NCBI GenBank assembly: GCA_015698045.1
Contig: BLAL01000160.1
Location: 372,001-436,000, forward strand
DNA length: 64,000 nucleotides
Direction: 5' to 3'
From: Rhizophagus clarus
Lineage: Eukaryota > Glomeromycota > Glomeromycetes > Glomerales > Glomeraceae
Shown here: positions 33,468 through 45,667 of the stretch, in pieces
How the letters are laid out: each line of letters begins with the position of its first letter
Position numbering within the stretch: the stretch's first letter is position 1
Program-made: the position numbers and the translations under genes
The notes under the pieces: generated by a model
Told to the model about the DNA's origin: nothing
What the model saw: only the letters and a program-made list of their open reading frames with translations
Database searches by the model: none

Positions 33468-36085
33468 TCAGGATGATTTTTCATCCAAAAGAGCATCTAA
33501 GCAGTTGACTAGATCTGTTGTATCATAACGTGCTTCTTTTGGCATTCCAACAAGTTTCAAAATACCATCCTTAATTATAAAGAATCGGAATGGCCAAGGT
33601 GAATATAACTTCAAGAAAGTGTTATCCATTGTATCTGCTAGTACAGGGATCTCAAGATAAGTGCCTTTAATCATTTTACGTGCAGCTGCCAATCGTTCTT
33701 CTAATGTACGGTGTTCCTTAACTTCTACAATATTACCAATAGGCCAAACATCACTAGCGTGTGCTTCACGAATTTGAATCATATAAAAATCTACATCTTT
33801 CTTATATAAATTATAGATATCATTGAGCACATGGGATATGTATCGATATAAGGGACAGGTATACGATCCAGCAAGAAGAACAAAGAGTCGTTCTGGTTGG
33901 TAAAGTGAGTGCAATCGAACTATAGTATTATCATCCTTTAGGGAAACTAGCGGACAATCAGGTGCCAGCATACCTTCTTTGAGATTGCCAATAGAAGCAA
34001 TATTGTTGCGAACATATACTTGAGTTGTACGGAATGCAGGATCATCTAAAAATAAAGAAAGCAATAAGAACACTAAGCGTAAAAATGCAATAGAATATAA
34101 CCCTTTTTTTCTACCTTGATAAAGTTGCGGAGCACGTCTTAATAATTGTACAGCTTCGTCTGAGTAGCCAAATTCTCGAACCAAATCATGTTGCATTTGA
34201 TCAGTAACATCCATCCAGTCCTTTCCAGATGTGGGATCACTTCCAACTTTATAATATTCTTGCTGTATTGCTGGTGACAACCTTCGCTTTTCTTCTTCTT
34301 GTAACAAGTTTAACATCTCTTCCTTTTTTGTTGGAAGTATTGGTAAGATGGTGACATGGTTAACCGGAATATCTTTTGGAAAATCATCTTGATTTTCTGG
34401 TTCCAATATTTCCGAAAAATTATGCTGCTTGTCATGAAGCAATTTGGAAATTTTGATACACTCATAACATAGGTCATAATTAAGGCATTCTGAACACTTG
34501 TATCTGTGAGAAACGAGCCGATATGAAAGAGACAAAACAATTATTATTTCTAATGAAGGTTAACGTCCATAAAAGATTGAATAAAATAACTACAGTATTT
34601 ACCTTGCTCCTTTCCATTCACTTTTACCACAATAATTACAAGCGATACCAACGTGAACCTTATCATGTAGTTGTCTTTCAGGAACTTGCATATATTGCAT
34701 GAGTGATGGCAATGCACTAAAATCTATACGACCATTGGAATCTTGAAACATTCCTCCACGTAACCTATATACGAGATGTAATGTTCTTTCAGGTGGTGTG
34801 TCGCAAACTGACAAAATAATGTTTTTTCCGGTCAATGTTTTCACACGAATCAGGGAACTAGTTTCAGCTAAATCTAACTTCAATGTTACCCATTCATGAA
34901 TACCATAATCTTTTAAGGTACGAGAACTACGCAATTGGTTTCTACCGAATGTAAGACGTTGTTTATAACCAGGAATACCTTCAATTTCCTGAATTATTTG
35001 TTTAACTTCATTGATAGTGTTATCTTTAGTTAAATTATAAAGTTCTATAACCTTTCCATCTTGAGTCTTCACATTAAGTTTAAATGGGACAATAGCTAGC
35101 TCCAATGTTGACTCATTTTGAACATTATAACTTTTCAAGGTGCTAGAACCATCCAATTGGATTCCATCGAATAAAAGACATTGTTTATAATCAGGAATAT
35201 CTTCAATTTCCTGAATCATTTGTCTAACTTCATGGATAGTGTTATCTTTGGTTACACGATAAAGTTCTATGACTTTTCCATCTTGAGTCTTCACATTAAG
35301 TTTAAATGGAGCCATAGCTAGCTCCAATGTTGACTCATTTTGAATGTTACAACTTTTCAAAGTGCTAGAATCATGCAATTGTTTTCCATAAAAAAAAAGG
35401 TATTGATTATATACAGGAACAAACGTACTTTTCTGAACCATTTGTTTAACATCATGGATAGTATCATTTTCACTTAAAATATGTTTTGTAACTCTACCAT
35501 CCTTCGCTTTCACATTAAGTTCAATCAGTGAAATTAGCTCCAATGTTGACTCTTTTTGAATATTATAATCTTTTAAGGTTTTAGAATCTTCCAATTGTTT
35601 TCCATTAAAAAATAGGCGTTGTCTATGAACAGGAATATCCTCGCACTCTTTAATCGTTGATTTAATAATGGAGATTTTACTTCCAGGTACATAAAGTTCT
35701 ATAACTTTTCCATTCTGCATTTTCACGTAAAGTTTAAGTGGAATTGGAAATGCATAAATAAAGTCATTTTCCTAAGAATGAAAAAGAATAACTCATTAAC
35801 GTTACATTTATACAATTTCCTTCTATCTATAATTAATATTTCATGAATACTTCATATAAACACTACCTTTAATCCTGCATCTTCAAGAGTATCAGTACTT
35901 TGAAAACGTTCGTTAAGTCTTAACTTGTAGTCAAAACCGTCATTAACATGAGCTTTAAAACATTTCAGCAATAGCTCTATGGTAGTATCCATCGTTACAT
36001 TTGCTCTGTACAAGTAAGACGAATTGGTATTTGCAACGAGAATAGAAAAAACGGGAGGGAGATTCGGCACTGAAATCAAATACAT
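33468..36085 (-). CDS. Ubiquitin-like repeat / ZZ finger / deiodinase-like fusion protein
   Basis: Four exons (36085-35867, 35771-34603, 34503-34115, 34045-33468) join in frame to 784 residues. In order: a diverged ubiquitin-like domain (about 8-84, ending [15 protein letters not shown]); four ubiquitin-like repeats (about 85-377, each with a KVxDGK-like strand, a helix like [15 protein letters not shown] and ESTLELA); a degenerate remnant ([13 protein letters not shown] ... [11 protein letters not shown]) ending at residue 413. A ZZ zinc finger (about 446-495) follows, with [21 protein letters not shown] and H-x4-H. A linker [20 protein letters not shown] and a deiodinase-like thioredoxin fold (about 612-775) complete it: [19 protein letters not shown] with Cys656, [16 protein letters not shown] and [14 protein letters not shown]. 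The active site has Cys (TGT), not selenocysteine. Likely a cytosolic ubiquitin-linked redox protein; substrate unknown. Confidence 0.88.
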
Positions 36086-37857
36086 TTTTTTTATAAATTT
36101 TTTTTCAATTGGAGGCGTCGTTGTTCTTTCGAAAAATGCTCAACTTATTGTAAGACTGTAAAGAGCTTAACTTATTGTAAAAACAGACCTACAGTACATA
36201 GTACAATATATATTTGTATCGGTTGTATTGTATGCACACGATTAACCTTAAATCCATATTTAGCTTTTAGTATGTGAGTTTCACTAATTTTTTTTTTTCA
36301 TTCATTGAAAATTCAGTGAAGGGTATTTTTTTTCACACTCATGATGATATTTATAAAATTAATTCCTAACGAAATTCGCTTAATGTATATCGAATAAATC
36401 AAATTGTAAAGTCAAAAGAGAGTTGAATTAGATTTAAATGCGTCCTTTTAAATACCCTTTTTTAACGAAGCATCATTTGACTATTTGAGGAAAATGTTCA
36501 TTCAGATACACGTTCTTGTACCACGTATATGTAACGCGATTACTTGTGCGACAAAAATTTATTTTACAGGAACGCACAAAAAATATATAAAGATTCTTTA
36601 GTCGATTTCTTCTAATTTTCACTCGTAAACGCTCACATTTATTATTATTACGTGTGGAATAACTTCAAAGCTACGAACTATTCCTGATTGAAGCATATTT
36701 ATTACCGTTTTTGGTATTAAGTGGTCGAGTGAGTGATATAAAGTCTATACACGCAACGACGCAACGACTTTGTAAATGAATTCAATGCATATTCTATGTA
36801 TTAGCGTTAGAGTGCATTGCATATTCTTCGACTTCGACCTTAACATGAATTTAAAGAGGACGTGAATTGGAATTGCAAAGCATTCAAAGGAGCAAAATAT
36901 TAAATTTTAAGTTTTCAGTAATTTGCGTTGTTTTTGATAGTTATATGCAAGTTATTAAGCAATAGATGGAAATAAGGCGGCGATATTAGAGAATTTTAGA
37001 TGATGTCTAGATGAGACCCGAACAGTTGAGGGCGAGAAGAATGGTTCATTAATTAAGCAATTTAAAGTAATGAATCTTAAGTTCAACACAGCAACAAAAA
37101 TTTCTTGAAATATCTCGAAAAAGTACTTATTTACAGAATGTTGATTACTTCTCTGAATAAAAATCTCCCTCAGACACGGTTCACACGAGACTTCATTTCC
37201 ACGTGATCATGTGGTTATTATTGTACTAAGGAACCCACGAATGCAATAACAGTCTAAATAAACAATTAATATGGCAAGATAAAATAATTCACACAAAAAT
37301 AATGAATACTTTAAATGTATTTATGAAATCAAAAATAAAGATTATTATGTTTATATATTTGAAAAATAAGGTTATTTTTATTACTTTTTAAAATGTCATT
37401 TACAATAAATTTTTTTTAAGAAAAAATTATTTATATTACCATTTATGTTCTGTCGTTTCTTGTCACTATTTATGTTTTGATGCGTAAAACGCAATGGAGG
37501 ACTTTCTATGTGCTGGCAATGTCCCGCGTGTAATAATCATTCAATTTAAGATTATTATAAAATAAATGTAATTTAAACTGCTAAAGACGGTAGAGTTTAA
37601 ATTCCTATTCGATATTTTAATTTATTCTACTTTAAAACTATCGAAAACACGGTTAAAAATACATGATGATGTGTTTTTTTCACATTTTTCAAAAATAAAT
37701 TATTAACATTAATCATATTATTTATGATTTCTATTATTAGGCAATTGTGATCATAAAAATTATTTTCGGCTTTCTATATATTTAAACATTAAAAATTCAC
37801 CATTCATACATCAAGACTTGCTCCAATAACATACAGTAAGTTGTAATTATATTACTA
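36086..37857. other. Intergenic upstream of the fusion gene, no gene seen
   Basis: No coding sequence recognised. An ACGCAACGACGCAACGAC direct repeat lies near 36750-36768. Promoter elements could not be assigned. Confidence 0.4.
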
Positions 37858-38246
37858 TCATTTATCGTGGTCGCTTTTGGTTCTTTTGGTTTCGAAAGGA
37901 GGGGAGTCAGGGGACGGTGATTTTGCATTAGGAGGAGATAACATAAAGTCACACCAGTATATCTTAATCATGTCATTTTTATATCCAAAATGAATAAATT
38001 GTCTAATTCCGAAGTACCATACTGATTCAAATTTGCAGTAAAATCTAAAATATATATGGGTTTATTTCAATCATGTTTAATATATCTAATATAATATATA
38101 AGTGTATGTTTCTAAGAGAATATGATATCTACACATTATTGGAATAATTTTACCAGTTACCGGAGGTGTAGACCACGAAAATCACCAAATTTGATATAAG
38201 AGCCGGATGATCTTGCCTTCACTATATACAATAACCTTTGTTTCAT
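37858..38246 (-). CDS. Hypothetical small protein, two exons
   Basis: Exon 1 38246-38161 (MKQRLLYIVKARSSGSYIKF...) and exon 2 38044-37858 (FYCKFESVWYFGIRQFIHFG ... PSPDSPPFETKRTKSDHDK) join in phase over a GTAACT...TTTTAG intron to give 90 residues. The upstream sequence also has coding-like character, so the real start may be further right (up to about 38460). Aromatic-rich middle, Pro/Lys-rich tail, no family recognised. Could be the end of a longer or decayed gene. Confidence 0.35.
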
Positions 38247-38638
38247 CTTTATCTAATCCTATTTTCTCACACGCCCTCCAGGTTTGATACCCTTGTTGTC
38301 TATAAATTTAACAGAACTAAGTAGAACATAGATCCATTCTTGACCACTGACATATAGAATATTTTCGTCAGCTAATAATATACTGTAGCAGAATATAATG
38401 TTCTGGGAGAAGAGCCTCAACATCCATAGAATTAAAAGTCATTCTCAAACTGTATACGACATTTGAATATTACTTCTTCTTGGAGTTCTATCCCACAGTT
38501 TTTAGTGTTTTTTTTTTTTTTTTTTTTTTTTGTTCATCAAATATATAAAGTAAAGGTGTTCAATATTTCTTGTATAAAATTATTTATTAATTAATGTGCA
38601 AAGAAAATAAATACTTTCTGTCCTTGATAATACTAAAA

Positions 38639-39754
38639 TTAATCAGATTTTCTTCTTTTAAATGGTATATATTTGTGTTTTATTGAAGCATTTTTCTTTC
38701 TACGTTTCTCTATGGCCTTCTCCAATACTTTAGGATCTGACTTCTGTAATTTACTAAACTTATCAATGAGCTCCAATTTTTTCACGTCAGCTAAAAATAA
38801 AAAAGATCGTATTAAAAGACATTTCGAATAAAGAAAATGATTTGCATTATTGTATATACACAGTAATTCTTACATTTCTTGTAATAAAATGGCTTCTTCC
38901 CTTTAGAAATAAGTTCCAATTCTCTTTTCTTTCTTTCATGCTTTAATCCTTTTTTACGTTTAATATCTTGTTCATGGGCAAATTTTGATTGCTTAATAAA
39001 TATTAATAAATAAATTAGGTTTCATTTTCAACAGCATAAGCATTATACATATCAAAAAATATTAATCAAACTCACTAATCTATTTAGCAACCGTTGTAAT
39101 TCAGATTTTTTAGTAGGATCTTTTTCCTTGCTAATTTGAACTTTTATTTGTTCAATTTCCGACTTTTTATATTCATTTAAAAATGAATATGATTTTTCGA
39201 ATAAATCTTCATTAAACTTTCCCGATAAACCGTCAAATCTTGGATCTCTCTTTTGTTTAACCTTTCAATTTTTTTATTTTTATTTTATTTTTTTTGAAAA
39301 GAAATTTATTAGATATTATTGTAAATATTATTAAAGAATTTAAAAATAATAAAGTATTTAAAAAACTTACAGATTTAGGAATTTCTACTATTTGCCTATA
39401 CTTACTAACAGGTTTCTTAGAAGACATTTCCATTGGTCTATCGCAATAAGAAAAAATAAATTAAAAAAAAAAAATTATTAAATGAGATTGAATTAAAAAA
39501 TTTTTTACTTACGCATGCTTATTTCTTCGTTTTTTTGGACCTTTTACATTTATCTCTGAATTATTATCTGAATTTATTTTCTCTTCTGTATTCTCATTCT
39601 CTTCTGAACTATTTTCATTCTCTTCTGAACTTTCCTCATTCTCAGAATCATTATCATCATTAGAAGTATCGATATCTTCTTCAAAGAAGGGACTATTACT
39701 TCTTCGTGTTAACTTCTCTTTTTCGTTACTTCTTTTTGTTCCTATTTGATTCAT
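38639..39754 (-). CDS. RRP36: rRNA-processing protein RRP36
   Basis: Nucleolar factor needed for early cleavages of pre-rRNA in 40S synthesis (SSU processome). Several exons. The N-terminal part, MNQIGTKRSNEKEKLTRRSN, is followed by an acidic Glu/Asn/Ser-rich segment. The family core then reads SSKKPVSKYRQIVEIP, QKRDPRFDGLSGKFNEDLFE, YSFLNEYKKSEIEQIK, SKGKKPFYYKKADVKK and a basic end KHKYIPFKRRKSD with TAA at 38639-38641. RDPRF, GKKPFY and the basic C-terminus are diagnostic. It is the second SSU biogenesis gene in the window, with TSR1. Confidence 0.92.
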
Positions 39755-40025
39755 ATTTAAACAAGGGCAAAAAAGATTGTAAATCGTTTTTTTTCAATTT
39801 TAAATGAATTTCGGACTTAACTGTTAAGTAGTGTGCCAATCAATTAACTAATATGGGTATAGTGATATTTTTGATCTTTATCAACTTCAAATTTCAATTT
39901 AACGAAATTAAACTCATTCCACTAATTCTTTAAATATTTTTCAAATTTTAAATTATATAAATTGGAAATTTCTATTAATATGACAACGCGAAATTTATTC
40001 ACCGCGTTTTTTCACTCCTTTATTT

Positions 40026-41350
40026 TTGCAACTCATAATGCAAATTCTTCTTTCATACAAGAAAAAAATAGGTCTCGCGTGTGAACAAAATAACAAACCG
40101 AGCAAAAAAAGACAGCAAGCAAGTTTAATATTGAGACAAATCAATTTCGAGACTGGATTTTTAAAAGCACAACCAGGCTTAGAACGTTTAAACAAAGGCT
40201 TATCTCCGAAATATCCTGCCTTAGAAGCTGCTTTTGTTGAGTGAGTAAAAGAACAATGATCCAAATGAAAATCAAAGCATTTGCACAACATCGGTGTTGA
40301 AACCTTTTGCCTTTAGCAACAAGTAATTGGATGACTTAATGAGTCGTGATAATTTGAGTAATCGTCGTCGTACTTATTGCTCGAAAAACAGCAAGAATTT
40401 TTAGGTATCGACGCATACATCATGGTTATCCTTTAGCACTTATCGGCAATATGGACGAAACACCTATGATATATGATCTAACAACCATTGACGCGCGATC
40501 CATCAGTATCTGCACAACTGGTACGGCTTTACAGTAGTTTTAACATGCATGGCTGATAGAACTAAACTTCCTCCTCTTGTATTGAGAATATTCGGGGTAA
40601 ACGTGCAAGACACTCCAATCCACAATCATTTCTCGTTAGAGTGGCCTGCCGTAAGTAATAATTACGGCATTTCGGATTACAACTTGGGGTTGCAACCCAT
40701 TACAACCATAACAACACCAATTTTTTCCTGTGAAAATTATGGCATATCGTACTTACAACTTACACCAATTACATTACAACCATTACAACATATTACGGCA
40801 GGCTACTCTATTTCTAGTTTTAGACTCATCTCAACGCATATTGTTGATCCTATAAAACGAGTTTTTGATTAAAAAAATACTAAATATTGCCGTTATCCCT
40901 GGAAGATCAACACCTCGCCTACAGCCTTTGGACGTTTCAATAAATAAATCATTTAAACAGGTAAAAAAGAGGTTTTTTGTATTTAGATTCTATTTATATT
41001 TTATATTTATTTTTCTATTTTCTACAATGAATGGGATGTAACGCCCACTGGAGATCCTATGAAATTGGGTTAAAAATAACAGAATGCAGTTGATGTTGGA
41101 TTGATTTGACGACCCTTTAAATGCTGTGGGGTTTCCAATAATCGGGATGGAACTGGATTTTTGATTATGATCGTCTTGAACGTGTACGCCCAACCAAATA
41201 TTTGACGAAGCACTATTCTTTTTTTTTTAGAATGGTCTAAAGGAAAGTCATGGACAAGGCGAATAATGCCGTAGCCCTTGATAAAGCCATATATGATAAA
41301 TTGATTAAAGTTCCGTATTGGTTGATCGATTTCGTGTTAATAGTTCTTTG
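40026..41350 (+). pseudogene. Broken pogo/Tigger-type DDE transposase
   Basis: Plus-strand fragments read as a pogo-family transposase: SPKYPALEAAFVEWVKEQ (HTH/CENP-B region), GYPLALIGNMDETPMIYDLT (first catalytic Asp in NMDETP), SISICTTGTAL, VLTCMADRTKLPPLV, and after an insertion IAVIPGRSTPRLQPLDVSIN (IPG..T..LQPLD motif, where the second Asp lies nearby in the family). Stops and frameshifts interrupt it, and a 170-bp MITE sits at 40639-40808. Sequence beyond 41000 is too decayed to align by eye. Confidence 0.7.
40639..40808. mobile_element. 170-bp MITE inside the pogo pseudogene
   Basis: Inverted ends GAGTGGCCTGCCGTAA and TTACGGCAGGCTACTC, flanked by TA (40637-40638 and 40809-40810), as for Tc1/mariner-type MITEs. 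The interior repeats ATTACGGCAT and TTACAAC motifs. Confidence 0.7.
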
Positions 41351-41756
41351 GCCAGAGCTGTTAAGGCGGATGAAAGGATGATAATTATTACAATGAGCAA
41401 GCAACAAATTATGTTAATATATGAGATGATTAGTGTGTGATAATTTATAAATTCGGATAATCTATTATTACATAAAAATATTACTTTTAAATGTTAATAA
41501 TATAATAAATTTTAATTTTTTTTCCGTAATTTTAAATTTAATGACAGATTTAATTGGATCCTCGGGATCAGATTTGTACGGTAGCACATTTCACCAAATT
41601 TTTCTAATATTTCTATTCTTGACCGTCGCGATTGGTCAAGATTCATCTTATCTCTTTCACGTTATGATCTGTCATATTGTACTACATTAGTCCTATTCCA
41701 ATCTTTCGATTGATAAATTTTACCTTAATATACGAAATACACGAATTTCTTTAAAC

Positions 41757-43234
41757 ATGTTATCACGATATAGGTTTTTATCTTCATATGTACCTGCGAA
41801 AGCAAGAGCGATGGTCTTTGAAAAATATGGCAATCCGAAGGATGTTCTCAGGTAAAGTAAAAAATATTTCTTTATTAAATTCCTAAGTTTATAATTAAGT
41901 TTGAACAAATTGAATTTTAGGGCTCATACATATGAATTACCGCCTTTAACTCCCACAACTTTGCACATGCGTTTTCTTGCTTCACCTATTAATCCAGCCG
42001 ATATTAATCAAATTGAAGGTGTCTATCCAGCGAGACCTACATTCACTAAGGAATTAGGTGGTTTGCCTGATGGAGAACATAAAGAATTAGCAGTTGGAGG
42101 AAATGAAGGTGTAGCAGAAATAATCGCTGTTGGAGATCAAGTTAAAGATTTAAAAGTTGGTGATTGGGTTATTATGGGAAGAGCTGGATTTGGTAGTTAT
42201 CCTTAGTTTTTTACCAGTATATATATAAGAACAAATATTTAATTCTTTAAATTAAATATAGGTACTTGGCGTACACATGCTGCAGCAACTCCAAATGATG
42301 TGATACATTTTAATAGTAAGGAAATTGGATTAATTCAAGCAGCAACTTTATCAGTAAATCCTTGCACTGCATATCGCATGTTAAAGGATTTTGTTACACT
42401 AAAAAAAGGTAATTTCTTATTAAATTATGATTATTTATATTATATTAATATAAATTTTATAACTTAAAATAGGTGATTTCGTGATCCAATGTGGTGCCAA
42501 TAGTAGCGTTGGTCAATCTGTAATTCAAATTGCTAAAGCATGGGACGTAAACACTATCAATATTGTTCGAAACAGGTAATAAATGAATGTTTATATCTTT
42601 AGATCAGAGACCTATTTAGTGAAGATTCACCTCATCTTTTAGACCTGATATTGAAAATTTAAAAACATATCTAAAATCACTTGGTGCAACACATATAATT
42701 ACTGATCAAGAGTTAAGAAGTTATAAAACTAAAGAATTGATAAAAGAATGGACAGGTGGTAATGTTGTCAAATTAGGACTTAATTGTGTTGGTGGAGAAG
42801 TAGCAACGGAGATGGCAAAATATCTTGGGTAATGATTTTTTTTTTATTCTATTATTCAATTATTTCTTGTATTGATTTATTTATTTTTTTTTTTTAGTCA
42901 ATCTGGAGTTTACGTAACATATGGAGCTATGTCAAGACAGCCATTTGTTGTTCCAGCGTCACATTTAATATTTAAAGATATTAAATTTTTAGGATTTTGG
43001 ATGTCAAGATGGAATAAAACTCATTCAAGAGAAGAAAAAGAAGAAATGTTAAATGAAGTTATTACATTAATGAAATTTAAAAAAGAAACACCAGGTTACG
43101 CTGCTTTTGAAGAAGTTCTTTGGGGAAATCCAAGTGAAAGTAATGAATCTTTAAGAGATAAGTTTTTGGATGCTTTAGATAAATCTGGTGCCGGATTCCA
43201 TGGAAAAAAACAAATATTAAAAATGCAATATTGA
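41757..43234 (+). CDS. ETR1: Mitochondrial trans-2-enoyl-CoA/ACP reductase
   Basis: MECR/Etr1-type medium-chain reductase, the last step of mitochondrial type II fatty acid synthesis (NADPH-dependent). Six exons. [20 protein letters not shown] is a plausible mitochondrial presequence followed by the domain start. Motifs: [13 protein letters not shown] (the family's catalytic Tyr region), [67 protein letters not shown] (nucleotide-binding loop), [37 protein letters not shown] and FLGFWMSRW. It ends KKQILKMQY with TGA. Length fits the family. No sign of decay. Confidence 0.94.
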
Positions 43235-43489
43235 TATGAATTAAATATAAAAAATGTAAAGAACATTTTTAAAATAATTCAAATCATTCATGTATATAAT
43301 TAAATAACAAATAAAACTAATGTGAAACTTGAAAGGTATAAATTTTTTGTGTAATCATTAATGTAGTTTCTTTGTTGTATATTTTTTGCAAAAATGCTAA
43401 TACCACTAAATGGTAAATTAAATTTTAAAATATTAGAATATTATTAAATTTCAGTTCTCAAAACTGCTAAATAATTATTAAATGTTTTC

Positions 43490-44600
43490 TTTTTCAATAT
43501 AAATAATACGATCACCCCAAACGTCTGACGAGCACATACACCTTATTCGTTCCAGTTTGATGGGCTACCATTACCACGATTGCGTCAAATCTCTATTCAT
43601 TCCGGATCGGAGCTTTGATGCTATATGCCTATATCCACAAAGATTGACTGCATTACTCCATTCGCCGACTTATCTCCTACAGTTAGTTTCGCTTTATTGC
43701 CACCGGATTGAAAGATAGATCGATGACCAACAAATGAAAACAACTTAAACACCGGCCGTCAATAATTATCCTACTTCACTGATGGTTCACTACAAAATCA
43801 CGAATTCCTGAGACCATAAGAGAAATTACTACCCAAAATACAGACTTATCTTTCGGCGCCAGTTTATCATTCTGGCCTTCGTCAACTCTAGAACTTCTAG
43901 GTTCTAACCGCCCCAGCAATTAATTCAAGTTAACATCCACATTTCAAGAATACAAGGAAATAGTTACAACCCATAAATACATGTACTCTTCTTTTACTTA
44001 AAATTCAAATGCTGATACAAGGAAAAGAACTTATTACGTTAACTAAAGTAAAAGGGCACAGTTGGACCAAAATTGGCTAATTACACTTTAGTCATAGTGG
44101 TCTTTTATAAAAAAATTTCCTTCTTTTCTTAACGGCTTCGTAAGTTTATTATCACACTACTTTCATCGTACAATGCGGCGAAATGGATCATTACTCAAAT
44201 GAGCCACATCCATATACTGGGATATTTCCTGGACAGCATTTTTCGACAATTTAAAGACTCCAGATGCAAAAACCATCAAACAATCAAAACGTTAGTGTCA
44301 ACACCAAATGGAGGAAGAATCCTGCCCTGTATATAAACAAATTTTTGCACCAAAATATGTCTGGAACTTATATCAACTCTTTGCTTGATAACTTCTTCTA
44401 ATGAAAATTAGATGCGAAAATCTGATCAGATGGGAAAAAGAGCACGATCGATATACACAAAAAGGACACATGAAGAACTAGACAACCGCCGCTCAGGCGC
44501 TACTAGTTTTCCTTCTTTTCTTTTCTTTTATATTTTTTTTCTATTTCTACCTATTTGTCTTCTTTTATTTCTTATTTTTATTTTGATATTTAATTCCACC
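43490..44600 (+). pseudogene. Decayed 3' part of a LINE ORF2 (RNase H region)
   Basis: Higher-GC, stop-ridden sequence. One frame holds SYFTDGSLQNHEFLR (about 43767-43811), matching the first RNase H motif (Y-T-D-G-S). Later, KTPDAKTIKQSKR and SCPVYKQIFAPKYVWNLYQL resemble the distal part of fungal LINE ORF2 proteins. A T/C-rich stretch follows at 44508-44580. No target duplication found. Domains upstream of RNase H are missing, so it was probably 5'-truncated on insertion. Confidence 0.5.
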
Positions 44601-44686
44601 CTAATTTGTAGATAGTATAGATAGTTTAACACTTTTTTTTAACCATTTACATTCGGTTTGGCTATAAGCCAAGTGCAAAATTCTAT

Positions 44687-44792
44687 AGCCCTGTTCAATT
44701 CTAGACCGGCTTGCTCGGATCGAAAAATATAATTGGTTGTCGTGTACCGATCTGAGGCGGTCAGTCGATCCGGTCTATAATTGAACAGGGCT
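44687..44792. mobile_element. 106-bp MITE
   Basis: Long inverted ends: AGCCCTGTTCAATTCTAGAC at 44687 and the mirror GTCTATAATTGAACAGGGCT ending 44792, flanked by TAT (44684-44686 and 44793-44795). Nearly the whole element can fold into one hairpin. Confidence 0.7.
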
Positions 44793-45667
44793 TATGATTG
44801 GCTAAATAAAGAATACGTCAATTTTTATTAATATTATTTTGATCATGTGACTGAGTTAAATAACATTAAAGAGACTCTTGTCTTTTGACTCTACTTTAAA
44901 CACGCTATATTATCCCTGTTTGTTGAAAAGGTCCACAAGTCCATACGGATTCACTTCGCGATATTTTGTATTTCGACAAAGACTTCAACACATATCATGA
45001 TATTTACATAAAAAATTATCACCACCCTCTTCTTTTTCAAAAACAAAAACCAAAGGGCCGAAATTTAACTGTTGTGCGTAACGGCTTAGAAAATAACTGT
45101 AATTTGGATGATGTTGAGGTTTGCTGGCTTACTTGCAAATTCTACAGTTGAGTCACCCTCGTCTTCCTAGCCAAAGATTCGTAAAGTTGTCGAAGCCCTG
45201 CTCGCAAGTTCTGCAGCTGAGCCGGGAAGAACCTCTTTCTTTTTTGCAATCTTTAAAAAATTAACTATGTAGACAGCTGGATTGATAAGACTTCGCAAAA
45301 AGAGAGAGAATCAGAAAATCAGATAATCCGGTATTATATACGGTAATATTGATTTGTTAAAATGAAAATAAGTTAATGAAAATCTATTGGTTGATATGCC
45401 CCAGTATTACCAACTCTGGCCGGCATTACGGAATTAAGAAATTAACCACGTGATAGATAACGCGTGCCAAATAGGGTTTTATACAAATTTTTTTTGAATA
45501 CACGCGGGGGGTGGAAATTTATTTGATGGAAAAAATTTTGGTTTTCAAAAAAACTGAAAAGCGAGGCGTTGCTAAAACTCACCTCCCGTGAAAAATCACT
45601 CTCATCCGGATCTTATTAAATTTATAAAATGATCCGGTTAATATTAACCTTATTAAAAATAATCATA
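44793..45667. other. Intergenic, no gene seen
   Basis: Small open frames without recognisable domains. A diverged duplication of CTTGCAAATTCTACAGTTGAG (45131) and CTCGCAAGTTCTGCAGCTGAG (45200) is visible. Confidence 0.3.

Noticed and set aside
33870-33900. Possible selenocysteine at the deiodinase-like active site
   Set aside because: The codon is TGT (Cys) on the coding strand and no in-frame TGA is present in the domain.
39995-40291. 98-codon minus-strand frame
   Set aside because: Antisense to pogo transposase sequence that is recognisable on the plus strand.
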